Below, in pieces: positions 19,119 through 28,914 of a stretch of DNA of 64,000 nucleotides. The notes under the pieces are model-generated. The model saw nothing but the letters and a program-made list of their open reading frames with translations, did no database searches and was not told where the DNA came from. The position numbers were made by a program, and so were the translations under genes. The stretch comes from Prochlorococcus marinus str. MIT 9215 (GTDB taxonomy: Bacteria; Cyanobacteriota; Cyanobacteriia; PCC-6307; Cyanobiaceae), in the NCBI RefSeq assembly GCF_000018065.1, contig NC_009840.1, forward strand, positions 1,364,001 to 1,428,000, given 5' to 3'. How positions within the stretch are numbered: position 1 is the stretch's first letter; every line of letters starts with the position of its first letter.

Positions 19119-20555
19119 ATGATAAATAATAATCATTCAAGTAAAAGAAAAAATATTAATCTTGTAATTGGATTAGGTAAATCTGGATTTTGGGCTGCCA
19201 AGTATTTGAAAAGCATCAATAAAAGAGTAATTGTTTGGGAAAGTAAAGATGGGATAGAATTATTAGAAAGAAAAACAGAATTGGAGAAACTTAATATACT
19301 AGTTTCTCTGAATAAAGAATTTGTATTTGAAGAAATTCAACCTTTGGTGAAAGAGATTGAATCTGTTGTTGTAAGTCCATCAATACCCTATGACCATACA
19401 ACTATTATGGAATTAAAAAAAAAGGGACTTAAAGTAATTGGAGAAATTAATGTTGCTTGGGAAATTTTAAAAGACACAAATTGGATAGGTATTACTGGCA
19501 CTAATGGCAAGACTACTGTTACTCATTTACTAAGTCATATACTCTGCGATACTGGATTATATGCGCCTTTTGCTGGAAACATTGGTACACCTTTATGTAA
19601 ATATGCTTACTCCAAAAAAACCGAAAAAATTGACTGGGTTGTAGCTGAATTAAGCAGTTATCAAATAGAAATATCTCCAGAAGTAAAACCTAATATTGGA
19701 ATCTGGACAACATTCACAGAAGATCACCTTGAAAGACATAAAACACTTGAAAACTATTTCAACATAAAAAAAAGCTTGCTAGAAAAATCTGATTTTAGAA
19801 TTTATAATTATGACGATAAAAACCTTAGAAATCACTACAGTTCACTATCAAGAGGGGTTTGGATAACAACTAGTTTCGATAAATCAAATTTTATTCAATG
19901 CGATTATTGGATAGATGATCAAGCATTCATTGTTGAGAGAGGAAAGAAATTATTCAAACTTGAACATTTTTCTTTAAAAGGAATGCATAATCTGCAAAAT
20001 CTTTTATTGGTAATTGCAGCAGCAAGAAAAGTTGGATTATCTGGGAAGGAGATTAAAGATTCTTTATCAAATTACAAACAATTACCCCATAGGATGGAAA
20101 CAATTTATAAAAATGATGATCTGGAAATAATTAATGATAGTAAAGCTACAAATTTTGACTCTTCTATTGCAGGAATAAGTTCAATTGAAGGTCAAATAAT
20201 AATCATTGCTGGGGGTAGATTAAAAGGGAATGAATATAGTGAGTGGATAAAAGTTTTAAAGAAAAAAGTTAAATGTGTTTTCCTTTTTGGAGAAAGCTCA
20301 AAAGTCCTAAAAATGGCTCTTATTAATGAAGGATTTAAAAAAAATATTTTTGAATTTTCAGAACTAAAAGAGCTTTTAAATTTTGTTTTTCATTATTTAC
20401 AAAATAATAAGGTTGGAACATTATTATTCTCACCTTCATGCTCTAGTTTTGATCAATTTAAAAATTATGAAGAGCGTGGAGATTATTTCAAGAAACTAAT
20501 AAGTGAAAAATTAAAGGTTAATAAATCCATTTTTTGTTCAAGTATCATTTCGTGA
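19119..20555 (+). CDS. murD: UDP-N-acetylmuramoyl-L-alanine--D-glutamate ligase MurD
   Basis: 478 residues; adds D-Glu to UDP-MurNAc-L-Ala in peptidoglycan synthesis. N-terminal Rossmann ([17 protein letters not shown]), ATP motif [15 protein letters not shown] (~128-142), central [16 protein letters not shown] (Mur-type D..D.H), and C-terminal [15 protein letters not shown] with GGRLKG. Standard MurD architecture. Confidence 0.96.
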   Translation: MINNNHSSKRKNINLVIGLGKSGFWAAKYLKSINKRVIVWESKDGIELLERKTELEKLNILVSLNKEFVFEEIQPLVKEIESVVVSPSIPYDHTTIMELKKKGLKVIGEINVAWEILKDTNWIGITGTNGKTTVTHLLSHILCDTGLYAPFAGNIGTPLCKYAYSKKTEKIDWVVAELSSYQIEISPEVKPNIGIWTTFTEDHLERHKTLENYFNIKKSLLEKSDFRIYNYDDKNLRNHYSSLSRGVWITTSFDKSNFIQCDYWIDDQAFIVERGKKLFKLEHFSLKGMHNLQNLLLVIAAARKVGLSGKEIKDSLSNYKQLPHRMETIYKNDDLEIINDSKATNFDSSIAGISSIEGQIIIIAGGRLKGNEYSEWIKVLKKKVKCVFLFGESSKVLKMALINEGFKKNIFEFSELKELLNFVFHYLQNNKVGTLLFSPSCSSFDQFKNYEERGDYFKKLISEKLKVNKSIFCSSIIS

Positions 20556-20641
20556 TTTTCAGGTCGGTCATCACAACCGTCTCCCCTCTAGCAAATATTC
20601 ACTTAGTTAGTTAGATTTTGATTATAAATTAACCACTAGTA

Positions 20642-20956
20642 ATGAGTGAATCTAACAATTTACCTCAAGCAATAAGTCATAAAAAATTAAGTTACTTGAT
20701 GCTTAAGGCACAAAAGGATTCTCATTTTTCTGATGAATTAGCAGAAATAGAAAGTCCCGAAAAAAGAGAATTTGAAGAGTTAATAAACACTTGGGAAGCT
20801 TCAACTAAGAAAGTAGTTAATGAGTTATCAAAAAGAAAAGAGAATTTACTAAAAGATAAATCACCGAATTCTTTAATTGCTCTTGGTGCTATGGAAGTTC
20901 ACCTTAATATGGCTTTGCAAGCCTTAAATGCATTTAATAAAGGAGTTGATGGGTAA
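20642..20956 (+). CDS. Conserved hypothetical protein, 104 aa
   Basis: Soluble, mostly helical and acidic (DELAEIESPEKREFEELINTWE), with a C-terminal IALGAMEVHLNMALQALNAFN helix. No known domain. The well-placed ATG and regular coding pattern between murD and the convergent pirin gene support it. Confidence 0.7.
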   Translation: MSESNNLPQAISHKKLSYLMLKAQKDSHFSDELAEIESPEKREFEELINTWEASTKKVVNELSKRKENLLKDKSPNSLIALGAMEVHLNMALQALNAFNKGVDG

Positions 20957-20970
20957 TTTTAACAGATAAA

Positions 20971-21702
20971 CTATAGGGAAGGCATTGAAAATAAAAGAAA
21001 ATCTAGCTCTTTTTCAGTATCTATAGAGACATCATCATCATAATTAACTTCAAAACCCAAGCCATCTCCAGATTCGAGACATATATTTGAATTAGAGCCT
21101 TTACTTTTTAATAAAAGATTACCTTCTATTATTTGTATCCAATTATATTTATCGATTTTTAATGGCAATTTTTTTTCTTTAATTGGCTTATATTTACAAC
21201 GCCATAAAGAGATACTTTGATTTAGAAAAAGCTTATTATTTTTTACGTCTTTGTAATTAAAAATAAGATTATCCCACAACTTTTCATTTAATGAAATTTG
21301 ATCATATCGGGGTTTGATATTTTCTTTTTGAGGGTATATCCAAATCTGGAACAACTTACAGGTCTCATTTTCTTCATTCTTCTCACTATGAGAGATTCCA
21401 GTACCTGCAGACATAACTTGAACTTCATCTTTGTGAATTTTTCCAAGATTATCTAAAGAGTCTCTATGCGTTATAGCTCCTTTTGTTACAACAGTAATTA
21501 TTTCCATATTTGCATGAAAATGTGAATTAAATCCTGCATTAGGAGAAATAATATCTTCGTTTATAACTCTAATTTTCCCAAAATTATCCCATTTTGGATC
21601 TCTATGCTCAGCGAAAGAAAATGAATGCATCGAATTTAGCCAACCTCTAGTCGATCTAAATCTTTCGTGAGATTTCCTTATTTTAATTATTTTCAAAGAC
21701 AT
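20971..21702 (-). CDS. Pirin family protein (bicupin)
   Basis: 243 residues. Start and core FRSTRGWLNSMHSFSFAEHRDPKWDNFG plus FNSHFHANMEIITVVTKGAITHRDS give the metal site (HxH...E...H). QVMSAGTGISHSE is the second pirin motif. Resembles YhhW-type quercetinase pirins; physiological role unknown. Confidence 0.92.
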   Translation of the reverse strand: MSLKIIKIRKSHERFRSTRGWLNSMHSFSFAEHRDPKWDNFGKIRVINEDIISPNAGFNSHFHANMEIITVVTKGAITHRDSLDNLGKIHKDEVQVMSAGTGISHSEKNEENETCKLFQIWIYPQKENIKPRYDQISLNEKLWDNLIFNYKDVKNNKLFLNQSISLWRCKYKPIKEKKLPLKIDKYNWIQIIEGNLLLKSKGSNSNICLESGDGLGFEVNYDDDVSIDTEKELDFLLFSMPSL

Positions 21703-21788
21703 AAATACTAAAAAATAAATATTGTGTATCTGTATAAATTAAATATTTTGAAAATTATAAATTATGAATAAGTGAAATTACTTTTTAT

Positions 21789-21917
21789 TTATTTATTAAT
21801 TTTACTTTGTGCTTTATTTGCTTTGTTAATTATTTTTTTTGCTTCTTCTCTTGTCGAGCATTTTTCTGCCTCAACATTCAAGTTTTTTAGTTTATTTAGT
21901 TGCTTTGAAATTTTCAT
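21789..21917 (-). CDS. Small basic helical protein, 42 aa
   Basis: ORF encoding 42 residues: MKISKQLNKLKNLN then AEKCSTREEAKKIINKANKAQ, a charged helix with one Cys. Little else fills the 297 bp between the pirin gene and 22000. Coding likelihood rests on composition only. Confidence 0.4.
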   Translation of the reverse strand: MKISKQLNKLKNLNVEAEKCSTREEAKKIINKANKAQSKINK

Positions 21918-21999
21918 ATAAGGTTATCTTAACAAATAGAAATTAACACATATTTAATAGAATAGCTAAAAATACTAGTTTGCATTTGAGCCTTACTAC

Positions 22000-22536
22000 C
22001 TAAAAATAAGATTGGAGGATGGAATTATCAGAGCAGTATAGAGGATGTATTGGATTATCTTTGATTGTTTTCTTAATTAAAAGCGGTCCAAGAGGATTAT
22101 CAAAATTATTTTTCCTAATTGAGTTATATTGCATTATCTTTTTTGATATTTTTTGATTTCTATTTAGAAATTTCCCTTTGTTACCCCAACCTAACCATAA
22201 ATCACAATTTTCATTTTCAGACCAGTGTTTTAAGTTTTTATTAATATAGTTATTGTTTAGATGACCCACAGGATTTTTGTGATTAAAAAGTTTTTCTGGT
22301 TTGATTGAAATAAGAGCAAATAGATTGATTAATTTTACTTTGCCATAATTATTGTTTTTCGAAATTTTTATTATCTTTTTTGTTGTATTATCTAAAAAAA
22401 CTTCATCCGATAATGAGGGATTTAAACCAATAAAAATAATTTCCTTTGTAGATTTTGAAATCTTATAACTTAAACTCCATCTATATAGTTTGTTAGCACT
22501 TATTAAACAATTTCTTTGTACAAATAGATTTTTCAA
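22000..22536 (-). CDS. DUF1643 family protein
   Basis: 178 residues. FIGLNPSLSDEVFLDNTTKKI and YGKVKLINLFALISIKPEKL are the DUF1643 hallmarks; LWLGWGNKGKFLNRNQKI follows. Function unknown. Its start overlaps the stop of the upstream DUF2214 gene by 4 bp (ATGA type), so they are one operon. Confidence 0.85.
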   Translation of the reverse strand: MKNLFVQRNCLISANKLYRWSLSYKISKSTKEIIFIGLNPSLSDEVFLDNTTKKIIKISKNNNYGKVKLINLFALISIKPEKLFNHKNPVGHLNNNYINKNLKHWSENENCDLWLGWGNKGKFLNRNQKISKKIMQYNSIRKNNFDNPLGPLLIKKTIKDNPIHPLYCSDNSILQSYF

Positions 22537-23024
22537 CCTAAACCTACACCTCTAGCCATAAGAGTGGCAAACAACGGTATTGTTGCAAACCCTACTAATT
22601 CAGAAGTAATGATGAGTCTGAACCTCTTAACTAGATTCTCAGATATTTCAGGTAATTTATTCTTACTTAATGGAATAGCCCATAAGATATATGTTGTTGT
22701 TGGGTATAAAGAAAGTAACCCTACAAGAATGTAAAGAGAAACCTTTATCCAAAACACAGGGTTGCCTGTATAGAAATCACCTCCTTGACCAAAATACTTA
22801 ACACGCAAAATCCCAGTAACTAATATTGCGACTCCTGCTAAACCATAAACCACATCTGCAATTATCATTGAGATCGTCTCATTTCTATTAAGACCTACTT
22901 TGAGAGTCAATCTTTCAAACAAAAGTGAACCGAAACACAAAATAATTCCTAAATAATGAACATATGCTACTAATGCACTTTTAGCAATTTCGCCTGTTAA
23001 TAAAGTTCCTAATAACATGTTCAA
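22533..23024 (-). CDS. DUF2214 family membrane protein
   Basis: 163 residues with four membrane helices, beginning ALVAYVHYLGIILCFGSLLFERLTL with a His in helix 1, then GVAILVTGILRVKYFGQGGDFY. This matches DUF2214, found mainly in cyanobacteria and proteobacteria. Coupled to the DUF1643 gene by a 4-bp overlap. No function known. Confidence 0.82.
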   Translation of the reverse strand: MNMLLGTLLTGEIAKSALVAYVHYLGIILCFGSLLFERLTLKVGLNRNETISMIIADVVYGLAGVAILVTGILRVKYFGQGGDFYTGNPVFWIKVSLYILVGLLSLYPTTTYILWAIPLSKNKLPEISENLVKRFRLIITSELVGFATIPLFATLMARGVGLG

Positions 23025-23106
23025 GTCAAAATTTTTACAATCCTAACCACCAAATGAAGAATTTGTTTAGAAATAAATTAATAACTTATAAAGCAAGGTA
23101 TTAAAT

Positions 23107-23856
23107 CTAAGACTCTAAATACCTTTTCTGGCCATCTTCAAAAAAATCCTTTTTATTCCATACTTCGATTACATCTGGGAAATGTTTTTCCATACAATTA
23201 TCACAAACCCCATGACTGAATCTAATATCACTAATTTTCGAAAGATATTTTTCTAAATGCATCCAATCGCCCTCCTTATTTTTCACTTCTCTGCAATATG
23301 AACAGACAGATAAAATACCTTCCTGTTTGTGCAAGTTAGACAATGCATCTAGCAAGTTCAATGACTTTTTTCTAAGCTCTAAAAATGAAACTATTTGCTT
23401 GGATAATAATTCCATAATATTGAATTGTTGTGTAGTTAGATTTCCTGGCTTTCTATCTATTACACAAAGAGTTCCTAGTTTATTCCCATCACTATTTCTA
23501 AGGGGAAAACCTGCATAAAAACGAATCTTGGGGTCTCCTGTTACCAATGGATTATTTATAAATCTTTCATCTTGGAAAGCATCATGAATAATTAATGGAC
23601 TATTTTCTTTTATGGCATGGGTACAAAAAGACCAATCCCTTCTAGTTTCCGATATTTGAAGTCCTATTTTGGATTTAAACCATTGTTTATCTTTGTCTAC
23701 CAAAGTCATTAAAGAAATAGGCACATTACAGGTAGTAGCTGCAATTTTTGTAATATCGTCATAACATGATTCTGGCTTGGTTCCCAAAATCCTATATTCT
23801 GCTAAAGCTTTTAATCTTCTTTCCTCTTCTTCTTTTTTTGATACAAGATTCTGCAT
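23107..23856 (-). CDS. GAF-domain signalling protein with C-terminal Cys-rich module
   Basis: 249 residues. The N-terminal ~165 residues are a GAF domain (NVPISLMTLVDKDKQWFKSK, RDWSFCTHAI, VTGDPKIRFYAGFPL, LGTLCVIDRKPG). The C-terminus has CSYCREVKNKEGDWMHLEKYL...SHGVCDNC, a probable zinc-binding CxxC...CxxC module also seen at the end of some response-regulator proteins. No kinase or cyclase domain follows. Ligand unknown. Confidence 0.87.
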   Translation of the reverse strand: MQNLVSKKEEEERRLKALAEYRILGTKPESCYDDITKIAATTCNVPISLMTLVDKDKQWFKSKIGLQISETRRDWSFCTHAIKENSPLIIHDAFQDERFINNPLVTGDPKIRFYAGFPLRNSDGNKLGTLCVIDRKPGNLTTQQFNIMELLSKQIVSFLELRKKSLNLLDALSNLHKQEGILSVCSYCREVKNKEGDWMHLEKYLSKISDIRFSHGVCDNCMEKHFPDVIEVWNKKDFFEDGQKRYLES

Positions 23857-23987
23857 TAATCTTCACCAATAATTAAAACTTTAAAATTAAAGTTTCTTCA
23901 AAAAACTTTTTCCGTCTAATACTTAATAAAAAAAAGATAAACTTATTGATTTGTTACTTACTGATTTATGACTTTTTAATTTATTAT

Positions 23988-25220
23988 TTAATGATTTAAC
24001 TTTGAGACTGCCATCCCAGCGATCCATCCACTTGTCCAACAATGTTGAAAATTAAATCCACCTGTAATCCCATCAACATCTAAAACTTCTCCAGAAAAAA
24101 ATAATCCTGGACAAATTAAGCTCTCCATACTTTTAAAATTGACTTCATTAATTTTTACGCCTCCAGAAGTAACAAATTCCTCTCCAAATGGTCCTTTTCC
24201 CGAAACTATATATTTGTCCTTCATTAGAATATTTATCATTCTCTCTCTTTCATCCGCTAGTAAATCAGCCCATTTTTTCTCTTTATCAATACCTATTTTA
24301 TTTAATAAAAAAATCCATAATCTTTTTGTCAATAGTGGAACAGGTCTACTGTTAATTAGATTAACCTTGCCTTTATTTAATCTTAAATATTTAACTTTTT
24401 CATTTAACTCCTCATAACTTAAAGCAGACCATTTAATGATTAGATTAAATTTATATTTTTGGCTATAAAGTTCCCTTGCTGCAATTGATGAAAGTTTTAA
24501 TACTGCTGGTCCACTAAAACCCCAATGAGTTATAAGTAAATCGCCTCTATTATGAAATTTCTTATTGTTTAATTCAATTTCTATATCTATGCTCTTTATC
24601 GATACCCCACTACATTCATCCAAATTTGGTTCTTTTGTAGAAAAAGTAAAAAGCGATGGCACAGGTTTAACAATATTGTGTCCAAGAGTTTGAGCTAATT
24701 TATATCCGCTTGGATTACCTCCAGTTGAAAGAATAATATTTTTTGAAGTTACCTTTGCTTTTTTAACACTAAAAATATTGAATATATTATCTGGAGTTTT
24801 TGAAATTTCTTTTACAAAAAATTTTGTTAATATCTCTACGTTTTTTGATAAAGCACTTTTTCTCAAACAATCTATAACATCTGAAGAAGAATTAGATACT
24901 GGGAATACTCTAAGATCTTCCTCAATTTTTAATTTTAACCCTTTTTTCTCAAACCAATCATATACATCTCCAGCGGCAAAACGATTAAATGATTCCAAGA
25001 GCTGAATTCCACCTCTGGGGTAATTCTCAACTAGTTCATTCGGTATCCATGTCGCATTAGTAACGTTACATCTTCCCCCTCCACTAATCCTTACTTTCTC
25101 CATAAGTTTTGAAGTGCCTTCAAGAATTATTATTCTTTTTACTCCATTTTCAGCAGCAGTTATTGCTGTCATAAAACCGGCTGCACCGCCTCCTACAACT
25201 GCTAAATCAAAAGGTTCCAA
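23988..25220 (-). CDS. NAD(P)/FAD-dependent oxidoreductase, HI0933 (YhiN/BaiN) family
   Basis: 410 residues. GGGAAGFMTAITAAENG (dinucleotide motif) at the start, RISGGGRCNVTN, ILSTGGNPSGYKLAQTLGHNI, and the C-terminal FFSGEVLDVDGITGGFNFQHCWTSG that binds FAD. These define the HI0933 flavoprotein family, whose substrate is unsettled. Confidence 0.93.
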   Translation of the reverse strand: MEPFDLAVVGGGAAGFMTAITAAENGVKRIIILEGTSKLMEKVRISGGGRCNVTNATWIPNELVENYPRGGIQLLESFNRFAAGDVYDWFEKKGLKLKIEEDLRVFPVSNSSSDVIDCLRKSALSKNVEILTKFFVKEISKTPDNIFNIFSVKKAKVTSKNIILSTGGNPSGYKLAQTLGHNIVKPVPSLFTFSTKEPNLDECSGVSIKSIDIEIELNNKKFHNRGDLLITHWGFSGPAVLKLSSIAARELYSQKYKFNLIIKWSALSYEELNEKVKYLRLNKGKVNLINSRPVPLLTKRLWIFLLNKIGIDKEKKWADLLADERERMINILMKDKYIVSGKGPFGEEFVTSGGVKINEVNFKSMESLICPGLFFSGEVLDVDGITGGFNFQHCWTSGWIAGMAVSKLNH

Positions 25221-25407
25221 AAACTTATTATTTAATATGCTTTAATCTCATAATAGCAAGGAGTTACAAAGAAAAATTACTCCAAAAACCATAAAAAAAA
25301 TTAATAAAAAACTTTAAAACTAAATAATAAATAGCTGAAATTCACTAATTTTTAAATTTCTAAAAAAAATCAACGCAGTCGTTATTTTTATGCTTTAACT
25401 TAATTAA

Positions 25408-25644
25408 ATGAGTCTAATATTTTCTTACGTTAAATATTCTGAGGCCAGTTTTCCTATGACTGGTCAATACACTGCTCTTCTTTTAATAACTTCTGTTATT
25501 TGGGTTCTACTTTGGTTTGGATATAGACAAAATAAGATAAATGATGAGATCAAGAAAAAAGAAAAAGAAGAAAGAATTAATGCGAAAGTTAAAAGAAGAA
25601 AGAAGTTAGAGAGTTTGTACCCTAGTAATAAAAAAACTGTTTAA
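25408..25644 (+). CDS. Small membrane protein with long basic tail, 78 aa
   Basis: One helix (YTALLLITSVIWVLLWFGY) and a Lys/Glu coiled tail ending RRKKLESLYPSNKK. Layout resembles the protein at 14691-14864 (-NSLYPKEL). A CcmD-like role was considered but no diagnostic residue is seen. Followed by another tiny membrane ORF at 25666. Confidence 0.65.
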   Translation: MSLIFSYVKYSEASFPMTGQYTALLLITSVIWVLLWFGYRQNKINDEIKKKEKEERINAKVKRRKKLESLYPSNKKTV

Positions 25645-25665
25645 ACTGATTATATCTAAGTAAAT

Positions 25666-25764
25666 ATGAAAAAAAATCATTTCAAATCACTAATTCAGTA
25701 TTTACCGGGGATTTTGATTCTTATTTATGTATTCTTTTTAGCATTTACTCAATTTATAAAATAA
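25666..25764 (+). CDS. Tiny membrane protein, 32 aa
   Basis: MKKNHFKSLIQYLPGILILI then a hydrophobic stretch ending FIK: a positively charged start and one helix. It lies between the 78-residue protein and the EamA transporter, on the same strand. Only composition supports it. Confidence 0.45.
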   Translation: MKKNHFKSLIQYLPGILILIYVFFLAFTQFIK

Positions 25765-25785
25765 AATTTATAAAAATTATTTGTT

Positions 25786-26658
25786 TTGATTGGAATCCTT
25801 TCTGCTTTTGGAGCTGCTACATCTTGGACTTATGCGTGCTTTATTTGGCGCTCGCAAACTCAAAAATATAAATCAATAGATATTAATTTAATAAAAAATA
25901 TAATTGCTTTTTTAGTTTTTATACCTGCTTTTATTAATCTAAGTTCTACAACAGAATTTAAAAACATATTTATCCTAATAATAAGTGGGATAATAGGTAT
26001 TGGTTTAGGTGATACTTTCTACCTAAAGTCATTACAAACAATTGGCACAAGAAAAACTTTATCTATAGAAACCCTTTCTCCGTTAATGGCAGCTTTGTCA
26101 GGAGAAATTTTTATTAATGAAAATTTAACAACTAAATCATGGGTTGGAATAATCATAGTATCGATTTCACTTTTCATTATTCTCAAAAAAGGTAAAGAAT
26201 CTAAAGGGGAAAACTCCCCTTTCTCAGAAAAAAATAACTTTAAGATTTTTGCTTTTCCTTTTTTATCAGTATTATGTGCTGTTCTTGGAGGTCTTTTTTC
26301 AAGGATGGTTTTCCTTCAAAGCAATTTATCTCCTTTCCTTACAACTGAGATAAGATTATTAGGTGCAATAATTTTTTTGGTTAGTCTAAAAGGATTTAAG
26401 ATTAATTTTTTCTTAAAAAACATAGAAAAAAGACAACAAAAAAGATTTCTGCTTTCAATACTTCTTGGAACAAATATAGGAATATTACTACAACAAGTTG
26501 TTTTTAAAACCCTTCCCATAGGAGTAGGATGGACTTTATTAAGTACATCTCCAGTCATTTCTCTTTTTTTTGCTAAGAATGAGGAAAGGGATATTACCAA
26601 AAAAATAATATTTTTTACTTGTTTTTTATTTTTTGGCTTGACATTAATAATTCTTTAA
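25786..26658 (+). CDS. EamA/DMT-family transporter
   Basis: 290 residues from a TTG start, ten hydrophobic helices in two EamA repeats: GAATSWTYACFIWRSQ, GIIGIGLGDTFYLKSLQTIG and a first-repeat end LMAALSGEIFINENLTTKSWVG, then the second repeat VLGGLFSRMVFLQSN... GTNIGILLQQVVFKTLPIG. Substrate of the export carrier unknown. Confidence 0.88.
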   Translation: MIGILSAFGAATSWTYACFIWRSQTQKYKSIDINLIKNIIAFLVFIPAFINLSSTTEFKNIFILIISGIIGIGLGDTFYLKSLQTIGTRKTLSIETLSPLMAALSGEIFINENLTTKSWVGIIIVSISLFIILKKGKESKGENSPFSEKNNFKIFAFPFLSVLCAVLGGLFSRMVFLQSNLSPFLTTEIRLLGAIIFLVSLKGFKINFFLKNIEKRQQKRFLLSILLGTNIGILLQQVVFKTLPIGVGWTLLSTSPVISLFFAKNEERDITKKIIFFTCFLFFGLTLIIL

Positions 26659-26735
26659 TCTCTGATTTAATGTAAAAAATACTCATGTTAATAGAAATCA
26701 GATTAAATAAAATTATCCTATAAACACACAAAAAG

Positions 26736-26852
26736 ATGAAAATTTTAAAGAAAAAAAGACTTGGCACATTGGAAGTTTATATTATTTTTCTAAGCTGCAT
26801 TTATGCAGGAATTATAGGTTATAAATCTCTATTAAATGTTTTAATTACTTGA
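26736..26852 (+). CDS. Tiny membrane protein, 38 aa
   Basis: MKILKKKRLGTLEVYIIFLS followed by the rest of one helix and a short end LNVLIT. First of many 30-60 residue one-helix ORFs in this half of the window. Its stop lies 3 bp from the end of the convergent 26855-26989 ORF. Confidence 0.45.
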   Translation: MKILKKKRLGTLEVYIIFLSCIYAGIIGYKSLLNVLIT

Positions 26853-26854
26853 AA

Positions 26855-26989
26855 TTAATTAATTCTTTCTAATGATTTAATCAACTTACCTCCATCTTGG
26901 TCGTCATCATCATTTGAAGCAAAAAATAAAAAAAATATCCCTAAAGAAGCTATAGATAGCGAAATTGACAATACAGAAAGCTCATCCAT
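26855..26989 (-). CDS. Small membrane protein with acidic DDDD-DGG tail, 44 aa
   Basis: MDELSVLSISLSIASLGIFF gives one helix, then ASNDDDDQDGGKLIKSLERI. The Asp-rich run followed by DGG and L-I recurs at 28122-28304 and in the broken gene at 57358-57573, which is the main reason to accept it. Confidence 0.6.
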   Translation of the reverse strand: MDELSVLSISLSIASLGIFFLFFASNDDDDQDGGKLIKSLERIN

Positions 26990-27106
26990 AAATTAAAAAT
27001 TTTTTTTTATGATAGACAAAAAAAAATAAAAGACAGTAAAGAAATGCACATTCTCGAAAAAAAATTTTTTTATTTGTAAAATAAAAAAACATATCTAAGA
27101 TATTTC

Positions 27107-27382
27107 GTGAAAGTTCTAATATCTTCCCCCTGTAGTGCAAGCGTAATAATTCAGTATGGAATAAAATCTTGGCCTATTTGGGAATGTGAGCCAAGCAAAT
27201 TTCATTGGAATTATGATGATAAGGAAATTTGCTTAATTATTAAAGGCCAAGCGAAAATAAGTACCCAAAACGGTGACATTTTCGTGATTAAAGCTGGAGA
27301 TCTAGTTGAGTTTCCTGCTGGACTTTACTGCGAATGGGAAGTAACCAAAACTATTAAAAAACATTATCGATTGGGTAACTAA
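27107..27382 (+). CDS. Cupin protein, DUF861-like
   Basis: 91 residues from a GTG start. WPIWECEPSKFHWNYDDKEICLIIKGQAKI and FVIKAGDLVEFPAGLYCEWEV fit the short (S)-ureidoglycine aminohydrolase-like cupins (DUF861), a single beta barrel. Metal ligands are poorly conserved. Function unknown. Confidence 0.82.
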   Translation: MKVLISSPCSASVIIQYGIKSWPIWECEPSKFHWNYDDKEICLIIKGQAKISTQNGDIFVIKAGDLVEFPAGLYCEWEVTKTIKKHYRLGN

Positions 27383-27474
27383 ATTTAAGAAAAAAGATTT
27401 TTTGTTTCTTTACTCTTTAGTCAATGCAGATAAAATATGGTTAATAAATAATTTTCAAAAAGGAAACTAATATT

Positions 27475-27645
27475 ATGCCTTTTACTGATCAAGAATATTT
27501 TGAAGTTATCGACAAAAACGAAATAGTAAAAAAGGCCTTTGAAAATATTAAGCAGATCTGCATTGATTTACAAAAACAAACAAATTGCCCAGAAGAGGAT
27601 ATAAAAGATTTTCTTGAATTTATATCTAAACAATGGAATAAGTAA
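27475..27645 (+). CDS. Small acidic protein, 56 aa
   Basis: MPFTDQEYFEVIDKNEIVKK continues as a helical, Lys/Glu-rich chain with Cys29 and Cys38 (ICIDL, NCPEED) ending FISKQWNK. A good ribosome site (AAGGAAAC) precedes the ATG. No domain recognised. Confidence 0.6.
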   Translation: MPFTDQEYFEVIDKNEIVKKAFENIKQICIDLQKQTNCPEEDIKDFLEFISKQWNK

Positions 27646-27710
27646 TAATTAACAAACCTTTTAAAATACTAAATTTAAAATTTTAATTTAGTTTTCTGAC
27701 AGAATCAGTT

Positions 27711-27842
27711 TTATTCTAATTCCTTTGTTGGTTTTGTATTGATACTGGAAGTTCCCTTAGCAGCAGAAACGAAGAAAAAGAAGCCTACAATTCCTGATAT
27801 ACCAAATATCGCAGCCAAAGGATCAAAAGTGAAAGAAAACAT
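27711..27842 (-). CDS. Tiny membrane protein, 43 aa
   Basis: MFSFTFDPLAAIFGISGIVG and onwards is one helix with a Thr/Ser/Lys tail ending TKPTKELE. A longer reading from 27893 exists, but the inner ATG removes a charged, non-conserved start. Function unknown. Confidence 0.5.
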   Translation of the reverse strand: MFSFTFDPLAAIFGISGIVGFFFFVSAAKGTSSINTKPTKELE

Positions 27843-28121
27843 AGAATTTATAAAATCATGATAAATAATAGTTTTTGAATCAAAATTGTACAATTATTGT
27901 TAAGTATAAAAAATAACAATTGCGTGATTCATTATGTCATTATAAGTTTCTCAGTATGTTTAATAAATTATTGTTCAAATTGATATTGAAGAATAAAAAT
28001 GTCAATACATACCAAAGATCTATTCGTGCGAAAGAGAAAAGTTTTTAAATATAAATAGACATATTGAATAACACTACCCAGAGGATCCACAATTAACGTT
28101 TGTTTAGATTAATATCAATAG

Positions 28122-28304
28122 ATGACAGAATTGTACTCAGCATCATCCTCAGTAAGTCCTTTTACAGCAATATTATGGTGTCTTTATCCCATAGCTGTAC
28201 TTGTAATCATCGAGTTACTTCTTGGAGGTGGGTTTGATGATGATAATAATGACGATCAAGATGGCGGAATGCTTATACCTGCCTACTCTAGATCTAATAT
28301 TTGA
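28122..28304 (+). CDS. Small membrane protein with acidic DDQDGGMLIP tail, 60 aa
   Basis: One helix (FTAILWCLYPIAVLVIIELL) followed by GGGFDDDNNDDQDGGMLIPA. The acidic run plus DGG-LIP is shared with 26855-26989 and 57358-57573. Its TGA overlaps the TTG of the next gene, so the pair looks coupled. Confidence 0.65.
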   Translation: MTELYSASSSVSPFTAILWCLYPIAVLVIIELLLGGGFDDDNNDDQDGGMLIPAYSRSNI

Positions 28305-28492
28305 GATTTTTTTTAATTTTAAATTACAAACTCAAAAGTATTTTCAGTAAATTGAATAACAATATTGATACGACATTTATTTCCCTAATCACACTAACTA
28401 TTCTTATCATCTCATCACTCTCTTGGCTGGTCTTAAGAACTATTAGGGAAGGTAGAAAAGCTTTAACAGAAATAAATAAAGATAGATCGTAA
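28301..28492 (+). CDS. Small membrane protein, 63 aa
   Basis: Starts with TTG overlapping the upstream stop (TTGA). Basic N-terminus, one helix (FISLITLTILIISSLSWLVL) and a charged tail RTIREGRKALTEINKDRS, which is typical of a bitopic protein with a cytoplasmic end. Coupled to 28122-28304. Confidence 0.55.
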   Translation: MRFFLILNYKLKSIFSKLNNNIDTTFISLITLTILIISSLSWLVLRTIREGRKALTEINKDRS

Positions 28493-28737
28493 AAATATCA
28501 AAGATCATTTAAAAATATAGAATTTTCTTTAAATTTAAAAAATCTTAGAATTATAAGCTTTACTAACTAAAAAGTTATATTCCTAAATTTTCAAACTTTT
28601 CCTTCTTAAAGTTTGGGGAAAACATAAAAAACTTTAATAAATACTATAATTAAAGGATTGCTAAATTAACCAATTACCAATCCATTGATATTCCTTTTTT
28701 TGTGTAAGACCCTTTTTTTGTAATTACTTTAATAAAT

Positions 28738-28833
28738 ATGCATCTAAATTCTTTACTTTATATTTGTTCTATATCTTTATTCATTTATATAATGGCGCTA
28801 TTTTGGAGAGACTTGCCAAATCAAAAAAAGTAA
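28738..28833 (+). CDS. Tiny membrane protein, 31 aa
   Basis: MHLNSLLYICSISLFIYIMA then LFWRDLPNQKK. One helix, similar in size to photosystem low-molecular-weight subunits, but no known subunit motif is present. Confidence 0.4.
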   Translation: MHLNSLLYICSISLFIYIMALFWRDLPNQKK

Positions 28834-28914
28834 ATAAATAATTAATATTAATTTTGTTGCTTATAAAAATAAATTGAGTTATTAATTTAATATTAGATTT
28901 AATTTTTTTTATAA

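Noticed and set aside
26203-26222. Hairpin AAAGGGG...CCCCTTT
   Set aside because: It lies inside the EamA transporter gene and has no T-run at the stem end; coincidental.
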